A program made the position numbers and the translations under genes. Below are positions 1 through 7,000 of a stretch of 33,529 nucleotides of DNA, in pieces. Source of the stretch: a virus. Position 1 is the stretch's first letter, and each line of letters starts with the position of its first letter. The stretch is from positions 1 to 33,529 of IMG/VR virus record IMGVR_UViG_3300024518_000021. One strand, written 5' to 3'. Under the pieces are notes generated by a model that saw nothing but the letters and a program-made list of their open reading frames with translations, was not told the origin of the DNA and did no database searches.

Positions 1-48
1 TACGCTATGGTGGACGCCATGAACGCACGCGAGAATCTGATCGAGATG
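1..48. repeat. Terminal direct repeat, left copy
   Basis: These 48 bases are identical to 33482-33529. The gene ending at 33503 and the gene starting at 19 join across the repeat in an ATGA overlap, so the two ends belong together and the molecule is a circle, or a circularly permuted genome, of 33,481 bp. A repeat this short is more likely an assembly overlap than a physical direct terminal repeat, which is usually hundreds of bases. Confidence 0.95.
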
Positions 49-546
49 ATCCCGAGGATGCTGATCAGTGTTAGCCCGTGCTCCACTGAGTACATGGAAA
101 CCATTGTGAGAATGGAACTCACGCCCGAGCGCATCGCTGAGCTGGCGTGGGGTGAGATGAACGACGAGGAACGAACCTACTGCGCGACTTCGCCGCGCGG
201 GCTGTATAGGCCGTTCTTTTGCAAGATGTTGAAGAGCGGCGATCCAAAACCCCAGCAGTCCGGCACAAGTGAAGGTAATACAAACGCAGCCAATGGTGAG
301 GAGGTGGCTGTATCGGCCTTCACCCAGGAGCAACTAGCGGACGCGGTGCGAGAGATTGCGCGGACGGTCTGTGAAGACTGGACGTTCGACTACGCCACCG
401 AAGACGGTGAGTGCGACATCCAAGGATTCGCCCACGAGCTGTGGGTTCAGTTGGGGGGCGAGCAGCCGCCCGCAGTTGACAATGCAGGTGCAGCCGGTGA
501 CAAGGGCCGAGACTGTATAGCTCCAACCGATGGGGGGGACGAGTGA
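19..546 (+). CDS. Hypothetical acidic protein
   Basis: This 175-residue protein is not recognised. An N-terminal helical part (about residues 1-75, with a short Cys pair region around YCATSPRG) is followed by a low-complexity Ser/Gly/Asn linker. A second acidic helical segment then contains FTQEQLADAVREIARTV. The tail is rich in Gly, Ala and Asp. I chose the ATG at 19 because it overlaps the stop of the upstream miniprotein (33387-33503 across the circular join) as ATGA; an in-frame ATG at 7 is also possible. It is followed by a 1-base overlap with the next gene. The order suggests one translationally coupled accessory cluster. No function is proposed. Confidence 0.7.
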   Translation: MNARENLIEMIPRMLISVSPCSTEYMETIVRMELTPERIAELAWGEMNDEERTYCATSPRGLYRPFFCKMLKSGDPKPQQSGTSEGNTNAANGEEVAVSAFTQEQLADAVREIARTVCEDWTFDYATEDGECDIQGFAHELWVQLGGEQPPAVDNAGAAGDKGRDCIAPTDGGDE

Positions 547-821
547 TGGCACGCAAGTATTCAGACTGGCACGAGGAGCCTCATCAGTACACGGGGACCG
601 CGTGCAAGCACCCGATCGACGCCCGTCTCCACGGGATCGGCACCGGACCGACCGCCTACAAAGTCACATGCACCGTTTGCGGGGACACGCTCAAGAGCTA
701 CCCGCGCGACGGATACGTCAGCATGAGAAAAACGCACTGGCCGATAATCTTCGTTTGCGTGGCCGCGTTCTGGGCGGTCCTAGGCTCGGCAATCCTTCGC
801 GGTTGCCAGGACGCACCTTAG
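546..821 (+). CDS. Small protein with Cys motif and C-terminal membrane helix
   Basis: The 91-residue product has a soluble N-terminal part containing ACKHP and CTVCGD, a possible four-ligand zinc site. One hydrophobic segment (WPIIFVCVAAFWAVLGSAIL) near the C-terminus probably anchors it in the inner membrane. The ATG at 546 shares its A with the TGA of the upstream gene, and a run of seven Gs at 532-538 gives a Shine-Dalgarno at good spacing. An in-frame GTG at 543 is the alternative start. The family is not recognised. Its position among other coupled miniproteins suggests a host-interaction or accessory role, which is inference only. Confidence 0.65.
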   Translation: MARKYSDWHEEPHQYTGTACKHPIDARLHGIGTGPTAYKVTCTVCGDTLKSYPRDGYVSMRKTHWPIIFVCVAAFWAVLGSAILRGCQDAP

Positions 822-828
822 CATCGAG

Positions 829-838
829 AGGAGGTGAT
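829..838 (+). promoter_or_regulatory. Perfect extended Shine-Dalgarno of a 24-codon gene
   Basis: AGGAGGTGAT at 829-838 is the full complement of the usual 16S rRNA 3' end. It lies 8 nt (measured from AGGAGG) before the ATG at 843. It is the strongest ribosome site noticed in the window and is the main reason for calling the tiny ORF behind it. Confidence 0.75.
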
Positions 839-842
839 AGGC

Positions 843-917
843 ATGCAGATGGATAATCCCTTCAGCCCGTTGGGAGCTGACATCTTCTGGTGGTTGCGAA
901 AACTGCTAGGGCTGTAA
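843..917 (+). CDS. 24-residue amphipathic/membrane-active miniprotein
   Basis: This short ORF encodes 24 residues: a polar start (MQMDNPFSPLGAD) followed by a hydrophobic, tryptophan-containing helix (IFWWLRKLLGL). The perfect SD at 829-838 supports translation. The C-terminal helix has two basic residues among aromatic and aliphatic ones, as in membrane-binding peptides. It lies 21 nt after the previous stop and just before a hairpin. No homologue is recognised. A membrane-associated role is inferred from composition only. Confidence 0.5.
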   Translation: MQMDNPFSPLGADIFWWLRKLLGL

Positions 918-923
918 GGTGTG

Positions 924-949
924 GCCTGCTGGAGTATGCCCCGGCAGGC
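924..949 (+). terminator. Hairpin after the miniprotein gene
   Basis: Arms GCCTGCTGG (924-932) and CCGGCAGGC (941-949) pair over 9 bp including one U-G wobble, around an 8-base loop. There is no T tract, so it may be a weak or Rho-assisted terminator or an mRNA-processing hairpin. It separates the 843-917 gene from the duplicated ribosome site that follows. Confidence 0.4.
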
Positions 950-960
950 TATCAATCAAA

Positions 961-1000
961 CAAGGGGGAACGATGACAAACAAGGGGGAACGATGACAAA
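961..1000 (+). repeat. Perfect 20-bp tandem duplication of a ribosome site and start codon
   Basis: The unit caagggggaacgatgacaaa occurs at 961-980 and 981-1000 with no mismatch. Each copy holds a Shine-Dalgarno (AAGGGGG) and an ATG, at 973 and 993. Because 20 is not a multiple of three, the two ATGs are in different frames. The first opens a seven-codon frame that stops at 994-996, overlapping the second ATG. Confidence 0.9.
973..996 (+). CDS. Possible seven-codon leader peptide from the duplicated start
   Basis: ATG 973 encodes MTNKGER and stops with TGA at 994-996, sharing ATGA with the start of the next gene. It exists only because the 20-bp unit was duplicated. It could couple or dampen translation of the downstream gene. 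There is no evidence that the peptide itself has a function. Confidence 0.3.
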   Translation: MTNKGER

Positions 1001-1358
1001 GCCGCTGCCGAGAAGGGTTCTCAAGAAGGGGACCGTCGTCGAGGTGGAATGGGCCGACATCCAGGACGCATCCGAGGACGACTGGAACGACCCCGACGCC
1101 AAGGCGCGTACCGCCAACGTCTACACACTCGGGTACGTGCAAGACGACTTCACCGAAGGCAACGAGGTCATAGTCGTGGCTCGGGACTACTCGCCAGAAG
1201 AGGACCGCTACTCGGGGCAGCGGGCCGAGCCCGTCGGCGTTGTCCTTGGGATACGGGTCCTAGATAACTCGCGGACGCTTGAGTTCTGGGAGCCGTCCAA
1301 ACTCAGATGGGGCGTCAAGATCATGGGCCAGGAGCTCGAACAGGAGGAAGATGTATGA
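993..1358 (+). CDS. Hypothetical phage beta-domain protein
   Basis: This 121-residue protein begins at the second duplicated ATG (MTKPLPRRVLKKGT) directly behind AAGGGGG. The frame is open from 921, but upstream starts lack this ribosome site. The N-terminus is basic and the rest acidic with alternating hydrophobics (VVEVEW, VYTLGYV, EVIVVARD, VGVVLGIRVL), which suggests a compact beta fold. Small phage proteins of this general look are common in accessory blocks, but I cannot name a family. It ends in an ATGA overlap with the next gene. Confidence 0.65.
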   Translation: MTKPLPRRVLKKGTVVEVEWADIQDASEDDWNDPDAKARTANVYTLGYVQDDFTEGNEVIVVARDYSPEEDRYSGQRAEPVGVVLGIRVLDNSRTLEFWEPSKLRWGVKIMGQELEQEEDV

Positions 1359-2140
1359 CTAGCAAAGCCATAGTGCCGGGACTCGTGCTCGTAACAGTAC
1401 TGGCCACGTTCCTGACCGTAATCGAGTACACGCCTACGGGATGGAAGGGAACGATCGGGAACACGTCCTTGACCTACATCGATGGCAGCCAGGGCTTCCA
1501 AGAGGCCACAGTTATCGCCGACATCGATGGGATCGAGTCAAGCTGGGGCCTCACGATGACCACGATCTTCGGGACGCCGGACAAGGCGACCCTGCAATTC
1601 GTAGCCGAGGGGGACACGAGCGCCCAGACCACGCTGGTATTCGATCCGCTCGACCCAGTACGCCTGACCGGCCGGCGGATCACAATGGCGGGAGGTAGTC
1701 CGCAGTGGATGATCCAGGTCAGCAACAGCGCAGACTTCGATTCCATCATGGTCAGCGTGAACAACGGCAAGGTAGGAACCACCTGGCCGATGGGCGTGGG
1801 CGACTGGTACGTCCGTGCCCTTCGCTTCGACCCTGTACAGGGCCTGTACGGCCACCCGACGCACGTTGTCGGGTTCGAGGCCCCTGTGCCCCCCCCGCCA
1901 CCTCCCCCGGGCGTACTGACCGACGTGCGGTGGCTAAGCGGCTGGGATCTGCAATGGACCTACGCGGGCAAGACAGGCCCGGAGGACGTGAGCCTGAGCC
2001 AGAACGGAGTCAACTTCCCGATGGGCTCCTGGAGTTCTAGCGACTCGCTCACCTGGAAGTCGTACATGGGCGCGGTGAGAGAGAGCGGGTCGCAGGTGTT
2101 CACGGCGAACGGTGACACGGTTGGGTGGGTGGAGCCATGA
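1355..2140 (+). CDS. Membrane-anchored two-domain beta protein with polyproline linker
   Basis: The product has 261 residues. A hydrophobic N-terminal segment (AIVPGLVLVTVLATFLTVI) acts as signal anchor or uncleaved signal. A beta-rich domain of about 150 residues follows, then a run of seven prolines, then a C-terminal domain of about 75 residues rich in Trp, Ser and Gly that resembles an Ig/Fn3-like fold. AGGAGG lies just before the ATG at 1355, which overlaps the previous stop as ATGA. The arrangement of anchor, stalk and beta domain is typical of surface-exposed or periplasm-facing proteins. It could alter the host envelope (for example superinfection exclusion) or be a virion fibre. Function is unknown. 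Confidence 0.65.
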   Translation: MTSKAIVPGLVLVTVLATFLTVIEYTPTGWKGTIGNTSLTYIDGSQGFQEATVIADIDGIESSWGLTMTTIFGTPDKATLQFVAEGDTSAQTTLVFDPLDPVRLTGRRITMAGGSPQWMIQVSNSADFDSIMVSVNNGKVGTTWPMGVGDWYVRALRFDPVQGLYGHPTHVVGFEAPVPPPPPPPGVLTDVRWLSGWDLQWTYAGKTGPEDVSLSQNGVNFPMGSWSSSDSLTWKSYMGAVRESGSQVFTANGDTVGWVEP

Positions 2141-2178
2141 GCGCACGCTTTGCTGATGCGTTTAAGGCGCAAGGCTGA
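2137..2178 (+). CDS. Possible 13-codon coupling ORF
   Basis: ATG 2137 overlaps the previous stop as ATGA. The frame encodes MSARFADAFKAQG and its TGA shares a base with the next ATG at 2178. It fills the otherwise empty 37-base gap exactly, so ribosomes could pass from one gene to the next. It may only be a translational relay. Confidence 0.35.
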   Translation: MSARFADAFKAQG

Positions 2179-2435
2179 TGGGGAACGACAAGATCCAGCG
2201 CCGGATCTGGCGGGAAAAGCAGGTAGCGAAGGGCCTCTGTTCACGGTGCGGCCGTGAGAGAGAGCCCGAGCGCCTGCGCTGCTGCGGCCGATGCACGGCT
2301 CAGATGACAGCGCAGAAGGCCGAGAGGCGCCACTCGGAGGCCAGGCGCATCGATGTGACCGTCGACAAGGGCCTGGCGCCCGACGACCCGACCAGGTTCG
2401 AGCGCTTGCTCCGAGCGTGGGGGATCAAAGAATGA
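2178..2435 (+). CDS. Small basic zinc-knuckle protein
   Basis: The 85-residue product is strongly basic and carries CSRCGRE and CCGRC, about 14 residues apart, suggesting one bound zinc in a treble-clef or zinc-ribbon fold. Arg-rich helices lie on both sides (IQRRIWREKQVAKG and AQKAERRHSEARR). The layout resembles small phage nucleic-acid-binding proteins and HNH-like knuckles, but no catalytic His-Asn-His pattern is visible. It starts one base inside the preceding 13-codon frame and overlaps the next gene as ATGA. A nucleic-acid-binding role is inferred. Confidence 0.7.
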   Translation: MGNDKIQRRIWREKQVAKGLCSRCGREREPERLRCCGRCTAQMTAQKAERRHSEARRIDVTVDKGLAPDDPTRFERLLRAWGIKE

Positions 2436-2686
2436 AGTCCGGCGAGCCCCCGGTGCCACCTCCCAAGGCCCGAAGCCGTCAGCACTGGGACCACCACGCT
2501 TTCCGCGTATCGATGCAGGCGCATTACCCCGGGATGGGGTCGCGGGCGACGGCCCGCGGGCTGGGAATCAACCGTAGGACGTTCCAGCGCCTGGTTTCAG
2601 GCGAGGCGACCCCGACGCTGCGAACGTACTGCGCGATGATCTGCAGCACAGGTTTACCCTTTGGGACATGGCTTCGCATAAGGTAG
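2432..2686 (+). CDS. Small helix-turn-helix protein
   Basis: This 84-residue protein has an Arg/Pro-rich start. A helix-turn-helix-like segment follows at about residues 37-60 (SRATARGLGINRRTFQRLVS), in the style of Cro/phage regulators. The start at 2432 overlaps the preceding TGA as ATGA; the longer upstream frame is a shadow of that gene. It is the last gene before the 107-base gap in front of the terminase genes, so it could regulate late transcription. That is inference from position. Confidence 0.65.
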   Translation: MKSGEPPVPPPKARSRQHWDHHAFRVSMQAHYPGMGSRATARGLGINRRTFQRLVSGEATPTLRTYCAMICSTGLPFGTWLRIR

Positions 2687-2793
2687 GCGCGCCCGTGCGC
2701 CGTTGCCGGATTGCGTCGAGGTCATTACGGTGCTGACGTTATGAGAACCGACCCGACAAAAGAGGCCCGCGAGGCTGTTAGGAATGTCTAGCG
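2687..2793 (+). other. Gap before the terminase genes
   Basis: These 107 bases hold a short GC stem near the left edge (GGCGC...GCGCC, 5 bp) and a 16-codon frame at 2741-2791 (MRTDPTKEAREAVRNV) with no convincing ribosome site. It is a natural place for a late promoter, but I see no clear -35/-10 pair. Confidence 0.4.
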
Positions 2794-3330
2794 GTGTGCA
2801 AGCGCTTCAGCGCAGACGTTTGGCGCCGGGCCAGGCAGCAGTACATCGACTCGGACACGTTGACCCACGCAGAGGTCGCGAAGGCGTCCGGCATCGGTGT
2901 CGACATGCTTTCGAGGCGGGCATCGGCCAGGAACGAGAACTGGACCAAGCTCCGGGAAAAGCGGCGTGATGCGGAGATCGAAGCAGAGCAAGAGGCGATC
3001 AGGAGCCGCGCCGACCTCAACGCCGACGCCCAGGTGGACGCTCGCGCCCTGTACCGCCAGACAGCCAGGCTCATACTGGAGCGCACAGCCATTGAGCTCG
3101 ATCCCGAGCGAAGTATCACGGCTGACGTTCTATCCAAGCTCACCGCCGTTGTCCAGCGATGCCAAGAGATCGAGTGGGCGTGTTACGGCATTGCCAAGGT
3201 TCTCGATGTGGACGTCTCGATGGACGTCCGAGCCTCAGTGGTCGAGATCCCAGTCGAATCAGTTTCTGAGCGCGGCGACTTACCCCAGTCTGGGGGAGGT
3301 GTGAGAAGTGGCGAAGACGGCAACGGCTAA
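2794..3330 (+). CDS. Terminase small subunit candidate
   Basis: The 178-residue product lies directly upstream of the large terminase and overlaps it by 23 bases, the usual place for the small subunit. An N-terminal HTH-like segment (TLTHAEVAKASGIGVDMLSR, about residues 22-41) would bind the packaging site. A long charged helical middle (about 45-120) fits the oligomerisation region of small terminases, and the C-terminus is Gly/Ser-rich. The GTG start at 2794 is the first good one in frame; no strong SD is visible. The small subunit recognises DNA and regulates the large subunit's ATPase and nuclease. Position plus HTH support the call; sequence similarity is not certain. Confidence 0.75.
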   Translation: MCKRFSADVWRRARQQYIDSDTLTHAEVAKASGIGVDMLSRRASARNENWTKLREKRRDAEIEAEQEAIRSRADLNADAQVDARALYRQTARLILERTAIELDPERSITADVLSKLTAVVQRCQEIEWACYGIAKVLDVDVSMDVRASVVEIPVESVSERGDLPQSGGGVRSGEDGNG

Positions 3331-4744
3331 GGTGACGGCCCCGCAGACCATGCGAATCAATGACCACGAGCTCCCCGCCCTGGAGCATCAACGCCGGTTC
3401 CTCAACATACAGACTAGAAACCCCGCTCTCGTCGGCGGCTACGGCTGCGGCAAGTCCCATATTCTACTACGCAAGGCGATCCAGGCTGCGGCCGAGAACC
3501 CTGGTCTGATCGGCATCTACGCCTGCCTGACCTATCCCGTCCTACGGGACGCGATCCTTCCCGAGCTGTTCTCGATTCTGAATGCGTACGGGCTGACCGA
3601 GGGCGTCGACTGGTCATTCAATCAATCCAGTATGACGCTCTCTCTCCCCATCTTTTCGGACGAGAACAAGATTCCGGCTTCGGTCTACTTCCGACCGGTC
3701 GAAGGCAAGAACGTCCTCTCTCGCGTCGTGGCGGTCACCGCCGCGTGGGCCTGTCTGGACGAGGCGGCCCTGATGCCAGAAGAGGCGTACCGCAAGGTCT
3801 CCGAGCGTGTTCGTGATTCCCGCGCCCGGCGACCCTTCGTGGCTGCGGCGACCACGCCGGAGGGCTTCGGGTGGGTCTACAAGATGTGGGTTTCTGATCC
3901 TCGGAAGCGTGCGGCCACGGTGGGCGGGGGCAGTGCATGGGTGGAGGACGAGCAATTTCGTTTCGTCCGTGGCCGCACCGCTGACAATCCAAATCTGGAC
4001 CCGGACTACATCGATTCGCTCCTGAGCCAGTACGACGAGGTGTTGGTCAAGGCGTACCTCGAGGGCTTTTTCGTTCCGATGATGACGGGCCGTTGCTTCC
4101 GGTTCGCGGAGCACGAGCACGTCAGCCCGGCCGCCGTCTACGACCCGATGCTCCCGATCCGGATGGCGTGGGATTTCAACGTCAACCCGATGAGCGTCAG
4201 CCTGAACCACTACCACAAGGGACAGCTCTGGACCTTCGACGAGATCGTGATGCAAAGCTCACACACCGAAGACGTGTGCGAGGAGTTCCTGGCTCAGTAC
4301 GGGCGCGGCGGGGCGAAGGTCGAGGCCGAGGGTCACCTCACGGGCGTGCGCGTCTACGGCGACGCCAGCGGCCGAGCGCGGTCCACCAAGAGCCGGCACA
4401 CCGACTATCAAATCATCGAGCAACTCATCGGGCAGGCCATGCCCGGCTTCGAGGTCTCCGTCCCTCGCACCAACCCGAGCCAGCGCGAATCCATCAACAC
4501 GCTGAACGGGCTGATGAAGAACGGTTACGGAGAGATCAGCTACGCGATCAACGGGATGTGCCCGGAGTCGATCAAGTCGCTGTTGACCACGGTCTACGAC
4601 GACAACGGCTCGATCGCCAAGGGCGGCGACCACTACGAGCACCTGACGGACGGCCTGCGCTACATCGCGTGGGATGTGGCACCAATCGAGACCACGATCG
4701 CCAAGGGGCGTAAGAAGACTACGAGGGGGCGGGCTCGTGTTTGA
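3308..4744 (+). CDS. terL: Terminase large subunit (packaging ATPase-nuclease)
   Basis: At 478 residues it has the usual length. The ATPase domain shows Walker A GGYGCGKS at residues 43-50, Walker B ACLDEAALM with D151/E152, and a coupling motif ATTPEG at 181-186. The RNase H-like nuclease domain shows acidic residues in MAWDFN (D289), YGDASG (D352) and DHYEHLTDGLRY (D441, D448). It would bind the procapsid portal, cut concatemeric DNA and drive it into the head. The GTG at 3308 follows GGGAGG. It overlaps the small subunit by 23 bases and the portal gene by 8. All key residues appear intact. Confidence 0.96.
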   Translation: MAKTATAKVTAPQTMRINDHELPALEHQRRFLNIQTRNPALVGGYGCGKSHILLRKAIQAAAENPGLIGIYACLTYPVLRDAILPELFSILNAYGLTEGVDWSFNQSSMTLSLPIFSDENKIPASVYFRPVEGKNVLSRVVAVTAAWACLDEAALMPEEAYRKVSERVRDSRARRPFVAAATTPEGFGWVYKMWVSDPRKRAATVGGGSAWVEDEQFRFVRGRTADNPNLDPDYIDSLLSQYDEVLVKAYLEGFFVPMMTGRCFRFAEHEHVSPAAVYDPMLPIRMAWDFNVNPMSVSLNHYHKGQLWTFDEIVMQSSHTEDVCEEFLAQYGRGGAKVEAEGHLTGVRVYGDASGRARSTKSRHTDYQIIEQLIGQAMPGFEVSVPRTNPSQRESINTLNGLMKNGYGEISYAINGMCPESIKSLLTTVYDDNGSIAKGGDHYEHLTDGLRYIAWDVAPIETTIAKGRKKTTRGRARV

Positions 4745-6215
4745 TGCTTTTGCTACTGGTGGACTCTTCCCTCGAAAAGAAGACATCGAGCGCCTGAAGC
4801 GATACCGCTCGGCGCGCAAACTGTTCGATGGCAGGCATCACGAGCACGTCAACGCCAAGCGCATAGCCGACAAGCTGCGAGAGTCGAACGCCTCGATCGG
4901 CGGCCTGTCCGCCGAGGGCGTGGTCTATCTGATCTTCAATTCGCCCCGGTTGATCTGCACGAAGTTCGCCGACCTCCAGATCCTACAGACGCCCGAGGTG
5001 CGCCTCGAGGGCGAGCGGAGCAACAGCCTCGACTTTATCGACGAATTGCTCGAGGACCAGCCCGGCCTATGGGCTGAGCTGCACTACGCCCTAGAACTCA
5101 AGCGTGCGATGGGCGACGGCGGCTTGGTCATCGGCCGGAACAAGGCCGAGGAAGTCCGCATCCGGGCGATCGACCCCGCCGAGTGGTTCCCGGTTCTGTC
5201 CTCGACCGACACGATGGACTACGACGCCCACCAGCTGGCATGGATCGAAGAGTTCGAGGAAAACCGCGAACTCGTCCAGTACTTGCGCGTGGACTATATG
5301 CGCCCCGGCGGCGTGGATCGCTTGGCATTCGTACTGGGCAAGGACACCGCTCGCAAGACCGGCGGCAGCACCGAAGACACCCTCGACAGTCAATTCGAGA
5401 TCGGCAAAGAGGTAAAGCTCGACCAGCATTGGCCCGACCTGGCCGAGACGGACGAGGAGAACAACCTCGGCGACCTCATCCCGTTTGTTCACATTCCACA
5501 CGGCCGCCTTGCGCCTCTGCTTCCCTTCGGCCGCCCCGAGTTCACAGACTCGGGTGGCCTCGTGGATGATCTGAATTGGCGCCTGTCAACCTGGAGCGAT
5601 GCGAACGACAAGGTGGCCCACCCGCCGCGCATCATTCCGCGCTCATATCTCAAGCAGAGCGAGGACGGGGACGTCTCGATCCCCTCGCAATACGAGCGCG
5701 TGTTCGTCGGCAAGAGCAACGGCGAGCCCGGCGACCGTCCCGGCTATATGTCGATGGAGTTCTCTCACGAGACCTTGCGTGAGCAGTTCGAGCTATCGCT
5801 GATCGCCTTCCTGATGCGACACGAGATGGCGCCGGCCCTGTTGGGGTGGCAGACGGGCAAACAGCGAGAGAGCGGCGAGGCGAAGTCCCTCGGCATGGGC
5901 ACAACCGAAGCCGCTACCAAGCGCGACGTTCTCCAGCTGCAACCCCGCCTCGCTTCCGCCTTCACCATCGGGGCAAGGCTCAAGGGCAACGCCAAAGCGT
6001 CGGCCTCGGTGCATATGCGGACGGGCCTGCCGAAGTCGCAAGACGAAATCAGGGAAGAGGTCGAGGCAGAGATGCGCGCGGGTCTGATGACCAAGCGCGA
6101 CGCGCTCGAGCGCCTCAACCCGACCATGAGCCCAGAAGAGATCGAGGAGAAACTGGCCGCGCTCGATGCTGAGCGGCAGGCCGAGGCAAAGGTTTTCGAG
6201 GCTGAGATTCAATAG
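4737..6215 (+). CDS. Portal protein
   Basis: The 492-residue protein follows the terminase directly, as portal genes usually do, and has the size and composition of the SPP1 gp6-like portal family. Features include an acidic N-terminal region, a central segment with many acidic residues, and a long amphipathic C-terminal helix region (SQDEIREEVEAEMRAGLMTK) leading to a helical tail. It would form the dodecameric ring that initiates capsid assembly and serves as the DNA gate. The GTG at 4737, behind GAGGGGGCGGG, gives an 8-base overlap; an ATG at 4674 would overlap terL by 71 bases and is less likely. Confidence 0.9.
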   Translation: MFDAFATGGLFPRKEDIERLKRYRSARKLFDGRHHEHVNAKRIADKLRESNASIGGLSAEGVVYLIFNSPRLICTKFADLQILQTPEVRLEGERSNSLDFIDELLEDQPGLWAELHYALELKRAMGDGGLVIGRNKAEEVRIRAIDPAEWFPVLSSTDTMDYDAHQLAWIEEFEENRELVQYLRVDYMRPGGVDRLAFVLGKDTARKTGGSTEDTLDSQFEIGKEVKLDQHWPDLAETDEENNLGDLIPFVHIPHGRLAPLLPFGRPEFTDSGGLVDDLNWRLSTWSDANDKVAHPPRIIPRSYLKQSEDGDVSIPSQYERVFVGKSNGEPGDRPGYMSMEFSHETLREQFELSLIAFLMRHEMAPALLGWQTGKQRESGEAKSLGMGTTEAATKRDVLQLQPRLASAFTIGARLKGNAKASASVHMRTGLPKSQDEIREEVEAEMRAGLMTKRDALERLNPTMSPEEIEEKLAALDAERQAEAKVFEAEIQ

Positions 6216-6269
6216 CCTAGCCGTCGCCGGGCGAAATACGGGCGCACCTATCGCGGAGGACACGCGCGC

Positions 6270-6947
6270 ATGACGACAGAAACGCAGGACCAGACGACTC
6301 AAGACGAGCAGACCCAAGGCTCCGAGGACGGTGCGAAGTCGGCATCGGAAAAGCCCACCAAGGGCACGGACTCTAAAACCTCGGCCGGCAATGGTGACGG
6401 AGCGAAGGGCTCCGACTCTGTTCCGTTGGGCACTTTCAAGGAGGTCGAGCGACAGCTCAAGGCCGACCGGAAGCGCCTTCAGGAGTACGAAGCGAAGGAC
6501 AAGGAACGCGAGGACGCTGCGGCCGTCACGGCCAACGACGTCACAAAGTTCAAGGGCGAGCGGGACCAGTTCGAGGGCGAGGCGAAGCAGTGGCGGGAGT
6601 ATGCCACCGCCAAGATCGCCAACATCGAGAAGGATCTCGACGAGGACGCGCAGGCGATTCTCGACGAACTCGGGGACGAGACCCCGCTGGCCAAACGCCT
6701 ATCCATCGCTGAGCGACTGGCAGCGTCTACGAAACCAGAGTCAAAGGGTGCATTCGGTAGCAGTGGGGGCAAGGGCAAATCGGCAGACGCCGGCGGCCTG
6801 ATCCCCTCGTCGATCACCTCTTGGCGAGAATATCAAGAATGGTACGCGAACCTGAGCACGAGCCGCGACAAGGAAGACCTGGAGCTACTCCAGGACGCCA
6901 AGAAGCGCGCGACGATTCAGGCGGAGGCGCGCGAGCGTTTCCAGTAG
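6270..6947 (+). CDS. Scaffolding protein
   Basis: This 225-residue, highly charged protein lies between the portal and major capsid genes, the classic scaffold position. Residues 1-50 are low-complexity (Thr, Gln, Ser, Gly). A predicted coiled coil follows (about 55-110, e.g. EVERQLKADRKRLQEYEAKD). The Ser/Gly-rich hinge near 165 leads to a helical C-terminus that would contact the coat protein. The scaffold directs capsid assembly and leaves before packaging. No protease domain is visible, so head maturation may rely on scaffold exit or a host protease. Confidence 0.85.
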   Translation: MTTETQDQTTQDEQTQGSEDGAKSASEKPTKGTDSKTSAGNGDGAKGSDSVPLGTFKEVERQLKADRKRLQEYEAKDKEREDAAAVTANDVTKFKGERDQFEGEAKQWREYATAKIANIEKDLDEDAQAILDELGDETPLAKRLSIAERLAASTKPESKGAFGSSGGKGKSADAGGLIPSSITSWREYQEWYANLSTSRDKEDLELLQDAKKRATIQAEARERFQ

Positions 6948-7000
6948 CGGCCACAAAATCAACGATGCCGCCATTGTGCGGGGTGAGGGGATAGGGAAAA

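Noticed and set aside
3614-4255. 213-codon minus-strand frame opposite terL
   Set aside because: terL is certain from its ATPase and nuclease motifs; the complement frame has a His/Arg/Asp-rich shadow composition.
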